Positions 59,601 through 64,000 of a stretch of DNA of 64,000 bases are shown piece by piece (positions within the stretch are counted from its first letter, which is position 1; the number at the start of each line of letters is the position of its first letter). The stretch covers positions 30,567,228 to 30,631,227 of the forward strand of contig NC_134676.1 of NCBI RefSeq assembly GCF_030463565.1, written 5' to 3'. The translations under genes and the position numbers were made by a program. The notes under the pieces were generated by a model that worked only from the letters and a program-made list of their open reading frames with translations, ran no database searches and had not been told where the DNA came from. This DNA is from Pelecanus crispus. Lineage: Eukaryota > Chordata > Aves > Pelecaniformes > Pelecanidae.

Positions 59601-62600
59601 AGCTTGGAAGGAGGAGCTGGGCTTTATGTTGCTCTTCCACCAGCTGTTGAGAAAGCTTTTTTGCAGGAATGGTCTGGACTGATGGAAGAGCATTTTCTTT
59701 ATGCTTCCCTGGCTTTTGCTACATATTCTGTCACTGCTGGGCACTGCTGTAGGGCTGCACTGTTGTGCCCAGTGACAGACAGATCCCGCTTCCAGCTTGC
59801 CTGTTTGTGGACGAGCTGTAGCTGCCTCTTGATTCCCCATATTGGCTTTACAAGGGAACAGGGAAAGAATTTCCACTGTGTGCATGGTCTTTTAATCAGG
59901 CCATATTTATTTGTTCATGAGTTATAAGCACCTCAATGTTGCTTGCAGTACATCCTTTAAAAAGTTACTGAGTGTGTGCTGTGCTGTACAATTTAGGGGA
60001 ACCTGTAAATGCTGAATAGGCCAAATGTGCTTCTCCAGTGATCTGTGTCTCCCACTGAAGTCAGTGAGGTACTTGGTGAATTGATCCTGCAGATAGGGCA
60101 GGGCACGAGCCATGTGTGGCTGGGAGGGGATGCACTGTAAGCAAGCAACTCAGGGGTTCAACTCAGGAGCTCATCTTGCTCTCTGCAAAGAGCAAGTGCA
60201 TGCCCTTCCCTTCCACAGCACTTCCTCACATAAAACATGCCTTGTTCTTACAGTGCATACCTTGCGGTGATACAAGTCAGAGTGGCTTGTGGGACCATCC
60301 CAGCCCTTGTCTGTCTTGGCCTCACTGTAGGGCTGGAAGGTGCAAGGGAGGCAGGAGGAGACACCAAAGGGCCAGGCATCTCCTCCTGTCATCCCTGCAT
60401 GGCTCCAGCATTCCCCCAGGGCAGGACCCAGGGAAGGATCCCAAACCTGGCACCTGGCTGCAGAGTTTGGAACGCCGGACTGCCCTGGATTAGAAATAAT
60501 CTGAATATTCCAGGGCCTCCCCAGGGCTGTGTTTATCACCCTTTCTGGCACCCAAAAATGTGCAAGGACTCTCCAGAGCTGCAGGAGTTAATACAGAGCA
60601 AATGCCCCTTCTCATTGGGGTAATGATCTTCTAAGCCCCCTTTTTAATGCAGTGCTAAGGTCAAGAATTTTTATGACTGGTTGTTTTTTATTGTTACTGT
60701 AAAATAGGATTGCTAAGCACTATAAAAAGGAAACCTTATGGTTCAGATTTACTGCGGTGTGTATTCTAAACAGTTTAATAAAACAAAACCAAAAGCTTTT
60801 AGATTTTCTTCAGTGGTTAATACACAGCAAATTCTTTGCAGAGCCAAGCCTCTGGCTGTCGGTCGAACTGTGGTTCATAGACTTGGTGTGGGTAATAAGA
60901 TTATAAAACATGTCTCTTGCTAGCCAGCTACCACACACTAATAATAATAGTAGTAATAATTCATTGCATCCAGAGGTTTTAGGTGAGTTGTTTTTTTAAG
61001 AAATGGAGAAAAACCCTAAAAAAAGGTTTGAAAGGAAACAGGTCGCTGCATCCACTCTACAGGGAGAGGAAACATGCACGTGATCGTTTCAGTGCCAGGG
61101 AGTGATCCCTCCATTTTGTTACAGCTGAAATAATGCTATCTCCTGCAGGCGACCTTTTCTCAATTATACGCGTGCACACGTGCGCTTGCACAAGGGAGAG
61201 GTGGAGATGTGAGGACTGTGGATGCTGCCCACAGCCCTGCCCTACTGATGGAAGGAAGAGTGTGTGTGCAAAACGGCAGGCAGAGAGGAGTTTGCTGACT
61301 TTTTTTTCCGCGAGTACTTCTAGAGCTGTTGAGCATTGCGGATGCACAGATTCCAAATGGCCTTTGGACTGAGCTTTTGGGTAGTTTGTATTGCCAATGC
61401 ATAATTTCAGGGCAGAGGCAGCCTGGGTTTTGTTGAGGGAGTCTGTGCAAAGCACAGATGTCTTGTTTCCAAGAGGAGACTGCCCTTTTGCAGAACAGCA
61501 GAGGAGATGTCAGTGGCTCTTTGGAGTGCAGGCTTCCTAGGGATGACACATCAAATGTTTTTAAGAGCAGTTTACTATTTCTCATGGATGAAACTTCGGT
61601 GTGTGTTGAACTTTCTCTGCATGCATAGGGTACAGATGGTAGAAAAATCACCTTTTAAGTATTGCTTTAATTTATAATAGAGGAACTCTTACATTCACAG
61701 ACTAAAGCTGTGTCCTGCCAATCCCTCAGTACACGTGCAAATACATGCAACTGTGCTGCTGTTGGAAGACGGGCAGAGGTGCGCTTTGCTTCCTGTAAAC
61801 AGCCACTGCTTGCTCTCTCGGCACTTAATCTCACTGCAAACCCATCTCCACATGGAAAGTGGGATGTTGCCCTCTGTCTCAGAGAGCAGCAGCAGGATTT
61901 TACGTCACTCCAGCCACATTATTTCCAGCTAGGCATACTACAATTAATATTGAATTATCAAGGGGACCCGTGGAAAACAAGGGGTGACTGCATTCTGGCT
62001 GCTTCACTGGGAAGTGCCAGTGGCTCCTTCTGCCAGCACCAGACCCTGGGAGTCTGCTGGTGTCGGGCTGCCGTCTGGGACAGCAGGTTCACCCGCTGCT
62101 CCCTGGGTCTGAGATTTGCAGCCTGGGAAGGGCTGAGGAGCAAGGCTCCATGTGTGGCTGGCTGGGACCCGAGGGAAGAGGTCCTCTAACCAAGGTGAGA
62201 TGCAGCTAAATAGGCTGCCAAGCACTTCTGCTTGCGAAGATGACATCTAATGGCATAGCTGAATGTATGTTACTTTGGCACTGCTACCTTTATACCTGGT
62301 ACAAAACTGCGATGTTTTTATTCTGCCTCGAAGCTTCCCATCTTACAATCATTCACTGCCCAGCAGGCTTAGGGAGACCAGGTAGCGTTGCCTTTCCTGT
62401 TTAAAATCCTAGTCTTATGAAGTGTTTGGCTGCATTTTTTGGAGCACTGTAGTCACGTTACATTGTAGGGCTTTGGCACAAATAATAGTGGATGGTAGTT
62501 CTTTCATAAAACAAAAATTTAAAAAAGCTTTACTGCCTCTCTGAGGAGATCAGTTTGGATGATTTCAGGGCATTGGAGTGGGATAAACTGATTTCTGAGT

Positions 62601-63524
62601 GCTGCCAACTTTGCTCCAGGCTGTGGGAGGGACAAGGGGCTGTCTAGTGGACATCGTATTGACATAGTGGGCCTGCTGACTGGTGTCCAGCTGTGGCTCT
62701 GCTACAGCCTTCTCGTGTAGTCTGTCCGCAACTTGGTTTCTCTGGGTAAATCAGGGAAACATTTTTCCATCTCACTGGGCTGTAAGAAAAGCAGTGTGTC
62801 TATGTGCACGTGTCACTGCTCAGATGCCATGGAGCGTGTCCCGAGTGAGTTGGTGGGTAGGGCTGTCCTCTGCAGCCACCCCGTAGGTCCCTGGCAGAGC
62901 AGTTACCACCAGCCTTGAGATGGGCTGGTCCCTGGGGAGATGTAGGGCCGGATGGGCACTTCACCTCTGATGCTGGCTGGGTGTGTGCAGTTGAAGGGCT
63001 GTGGAAAGCTTCCCGTGGTGGTGTCTGTGCTGTAAGCAGGGGACTTGACAGGAAGCTCCTTGCACACACGCTGGTGTGCCAGACGCAGCTTCACCTGAGG
63101 TAAGATAAACCAGACGCAGGTATGCTGGTGCTGTGGCTGCTAGGTCACGTCCCGCACCATGCCAATTCACTTACAGCTGAGCGGTGTGGGCCCACTGTGA
63201 ACCAACCAAAGCAAAAACCCAAGGCCAGCCTGTCAGGGTTTTACTTCCCATCCACCCCCTGTGACTTCCTTCAGAGCCGTGTGCGTGTGGGACAGTGGGC
63301 TGCCCCCACGGTGCCGGGGCTCAGCTTTCACAGGCTGCTGTTGCGCTTCTCTCTCTGACAGGTGAAGGGCATGGAGAGCCGCCACGCCGTCAGCTCCCAG
63401 TACCGAATGTGCTCCTACTACCCACCAGCTTCCTACCTGGGACAGGGGGTTGGTGCTCCCACGTGCCTCCCCCAAATCCTGACCTCTGAGGACATCCCCT
63501 CCTACTCAGAGTCGAAAGCAAGAG
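29331..63524 (+). CDS. DMRT1: DMRT1 (doublesex and mab-3 related transcription factor 1), coding exons 1-4; 3' end outside window
   Basis: Four exons (29331-29630, 32466-32649, 52886-53169, 63362-63524) join in phase to about 310 codons, and the last exon leaves a one-base overhang for the next exon beyond the window. Residues 1-50 are a low-complexity head with an Ala9 run (41-49). Residues ~54-100 are the DM zinc-binding module, with C58, C61, H64, H73, C77, C82, C84 and C87 all present and the core [17 protein letters not shown]. Exon 2 opens with the DM tail [18 protein letters not shown]. Exons 3-4 carry the conserved Tyr/Ser/Pro-rich DMRT1 region ([32 protein letters not shown]). DMRT1 is a nuclear DNA-binding factor for testis differentiation and germ cells. 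In birds it is Z-linked and two doses are needed for male development. No break or missing metal ligand was seen, so the copy looks functional. Confidence 0.96.
29631..32465 (+). other. DMRT1: DMRT1 intron 1 (2.8 kb)
   Basis: A GT-AG intron. Its first 500 bp are still CpG-island DNA with a short TCTG run (about 29706-29723) and a T-rich stretch (about 29917-29952). The rest is ordinary non-coding DNA, ending in the acceptor cgttcccag. No repeats of a named family were recognised. Confidence 0.88.
32466..32649 (+). CDS. DMRT1: DMRT1 exon 2
   Basis: Acceptor ttcccag before 32466, donor gtaaag from 32650. It has 61 codons plus one base. It begins with [14 protein letters not shown], the tail of the DM DNA-recognition helix, and continues with [12 protein letters not shown] and a Ser/Thr-rich segment ([20 protein letters not shown]). 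The overhanging G plus AG from exon 3 gives Glu. Confidence 0.95.
34010..34110 (+). promoter_or_regulatory. TAAT/ATTA-rich block in DMRT1 intron 2 (candidate regulatory element)
   Basis: Roughly ten TAAT or ATTA cores fall within about 80 bp (34017-34096), including attaattgaatt and ttaataattt, followed by a CACGTG E-box in ttcacgtgc at about 34111. Dense homeodomain-type cores are common in developmental enhancers, but AT-rich DNA also produces them by chance. Confidence 0.25.
36738..36945 (+). mobile_element. CR1 LINE, 3' fragment
   Basis: Recognisable CR1 order: ttactgtgagagcgcttaaa, cactggaacaggtttgccag, agaggttgtggagcctctgt, ccttggggag, then the tail with cctgctttgagcag, ggcctccagaggtcctttcc and a decayed octamer end (gctgtgaatctatgaaatg). 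It lies on the + strand in DMRT1 intron 2. It is 5'-truncated and diverged, so not active. Confidence 0.88.
38095..38545 (+). mobile_element. Old CR1/L3-type LINE fragment (ORF2 3' part and 3' UTR)
   Basis: Diverged but in the order expected of amniote CR1 elements: gagaagggtgacaaaaatgat, gagactaagggtggatataac, agtctataaatatttgagag, ggattatttacagtgcttga, gcataacaaggagcaacgg, then ggttaaactagatgatggaa. It is heavily mutated. Boundaries are approximate. Confidence 0.65.
42225..42790 (+). mobile_element. Old CR1/L3-type LINE fragment (reverse transcriptase region)
   Basis: Order of motifs as in CR1/L3 reverse-transcriptase ORFs: ggggaaattcctaaggcctg, gaagaaagctgatgtcatgc, ccgtcagcttgacatcag, aacacaggtttatgggtaaa, gatgcaatcaaattctgcaa, gtttctggacaagtctcaca, gggacctgctcttggc. 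The frame is broken many times, so this is a dead fossil. It may belong to the same insertion history as the fragment near 38.1-38.5 kb. Confidence 0.65.
52886..53169 (+). CDS. DMRT1: DMRT1 exon 3
   Basis: Acceptor cttttccag before 52886, donor gtatga from 53170. Two bases complete the Glu codon, then 94 codons follow. It encodes [40 protein letters not shown] and, after a short gap, [27 protein letters not shown] and GKQWQ. It ends in phase 0. This Tyr/Pro/Ser-rich region is specific to DMRT1. Confidence 0.96.
57544..57779 (+). repeat. Homopyrimidine (C/T) simple repeat, about 235 bp
   Basis: An almost pure C/T run: first CCCCCCTT-type units, then CCTTCCCT units, then T-rich TTTCTTTC. Only one G interrupts it (near 57655). 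Such polypurine-polypyrimidine tracts with mirror symmetry can form triplex (H-) DNA and are length-unstable. Confidence 0.95.
58233..58252 (+). repeat. GT/AC microsatellite hairpin
   Basis: TGTGTGTA (58233-58240), loop AATA, TACACACA (58245-58252) form a perfect 8 bp inverted repeat within a short GT-rich stretch. Confidence 0.75.
58796..58935 (-). mobile_element. MIR-type SINE remnant
   Basis: tttacagctggggaaactga, ggcaggaaaatgttaaataa, cttgcccatggtcatgcag and caggtgacagag follow the MIR core in reverse orientation, continuing to ctgatgtctgggtttctac. MIR elements predate the amniote radiation and survive in birds only as scarce diverged copies, so this is an old insertion. Confidence 0.75.
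59119..59205 (-). mobile_element. Possible second MIR-like remnant
   Basis: gggtgaagtgatttggcaga, gatcatgtggcacaccagtg and gcagagccacaggat resemble the MIR core segment in the same orientation as the copy 200-300 bp upstream. The match is weak, so it could be chance or a separate fragment of the same insertion. Confidence 0.35.
63362..63524 (+). CDS. DMRT1: DMRT1 exon 4
   Basis: Acceptor ctctgacag before 63362, donor gtaagt from 63525. It has 54 codons plus one base: [20 protein letters not shown], then [29 protein letters not shown] and AR. It starts with GTG (Val) where my memory of chicken DMRT1 has Met, so the intron-exon junction reads AG|GTGAAG. The overhanging G continues into an exon beyond the window. 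Confidence 0.95.
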
Positions 63525-64000
63525 GTAAGTGCACCGCCCGGGGTGGGTCTGGGACCGCCTTGCCTTGGGGCTGACGCCCAGGAGGTGTGGGTTGCTGCTG
63601 GGAAGGAAGCTAGGCATCAGAAAGTAGGTGTTTACAAGATAGCGGCTGTGTTCTGGAAGGCTTGTAGTGTGGTGGCAACGTAGGGCTGTTACTGTACAGT
63701 AGTGCAAGCTTGTACTTCAGAAGTCTTACGGTTCAGGAGCGCGGTTAGTCATATCTTTCTGCTCCTGTGTATGTCTCAGAGTTGTAGAAAGAGTCACTTG
63801 AGGTGCTGTCTTTGGTGCTCGCCACCTGGCTCCCTTACAGGAACAAACAATTATCTTTGCCTCAACCACAGAATTATCTTTCCTCTCTTTTTCTCAGAAA
63901 TCCTGTCCGTGATTTTTTCCACAGGCCTCCCACTGAGCCTTTGCTGTCCTCTTCTTTCTGAACCACGTGTGGGAACTATTCCTGCATCCCAATCATGTCA
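63525..64000 (+). other. DMRT1: DMRT1 intron 4, 5' part
   Basis: Starts with a consensus donor (gtaagt) and runs off the right edge. No exon or repeat was recognised in these 476 bases. Confidence 0.85.

Larger units (their letters stand above)
53170..63361 (+). other. DMRT1: DMRT1 intron 3 (10.2 kb)
   Basis: A GT-AG intron. It contains a 230 bp homopyrimidine tract (57544-57779), a short GT/AC hairpin (58233-58252), a MIR-type SINE remnant (58796-58935) and a weaker one (59119-59205). It ends in cttctctctctgacag. No exon or gene is otherwise supported. Confidence 0.88.

Overview
The window reads as vertebrate, most likely bird, nuclear DNA. Two multi-exon genes lie in tandem on the + strand: the 3' end of KANK1 (about 1.7-12.6 kb) and the 5' two thirds of DMRT1 (from 29.3 kb past the right edge). 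All coding sequence is split by GT-AG introns, and no bacterial-type operon, CRISPR array, rRNA or tRNA was seen. The bird call rests on three things: the DMRT1 protein resembles what I remember of avian DMRT1, there is a CR1 retroposon tail with ATTCTGTG octamers, and KANK1 next to DMRT1 is the order known from the avian Z chromosome. The species cannot be named from the sequence.

Layout. 1-1701 is KANK1 intron. 1702-11710 holds six KANK1 coding exons (88, 220, 143, 201, 99 and 63 bp) whose phases join without a break. They encode about 270 C-terminal residues with five ankyrin repeats and the stop codon. The 3' UTR runs to a poly(A) signal at 12614-12619. 12.64-28.85 kb is intergenic, with one CR1 tail, homopolymer and G4-type tracts, small tandem duplications and a few promoter-like motifs, but no supported gene. 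28.85-30.15 kb is a strong CpG island containing the DMRT1 promoter and exon 1. DMRT1 exons 1-4 are 29331-29630, 32466-32649, 52886-53169 and 63362-63524, together about 310 codons. The last exon or exons lie beyond the window. Introns 1, 2 and 3 are 2.8, 20.2 and 10.2 kb.

The two genes have separate jobs. KANK1 is a cortical adaptor: its N-terminal KN motif (outside this window) binds talin, and its ankyrin domain binds the kinesin KIF21A. DMRT1 is a DM-domain transcription factor and, in birds, the dosage-sensitive Z-linked testis determinant. Their proximity is conserved synteny rather than evidence of co-regulation, although the 16.7 kb spacer and DMRT1 intron 2 are natural places for DMRT1 control elements.

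I found no convincing new biological system. The items most worth checking are the 230 bp homopyrimidine tract in DMRT1 intron 3, the AG|GT junction at the exon 4 acceptor, a 19 bp tandem duplication in the DMRT1 CpG island, candidate regulatory blocks upstream of exon 1 and in intron 2, and old CR1 and MIR remnants inside DMRT1 introns.
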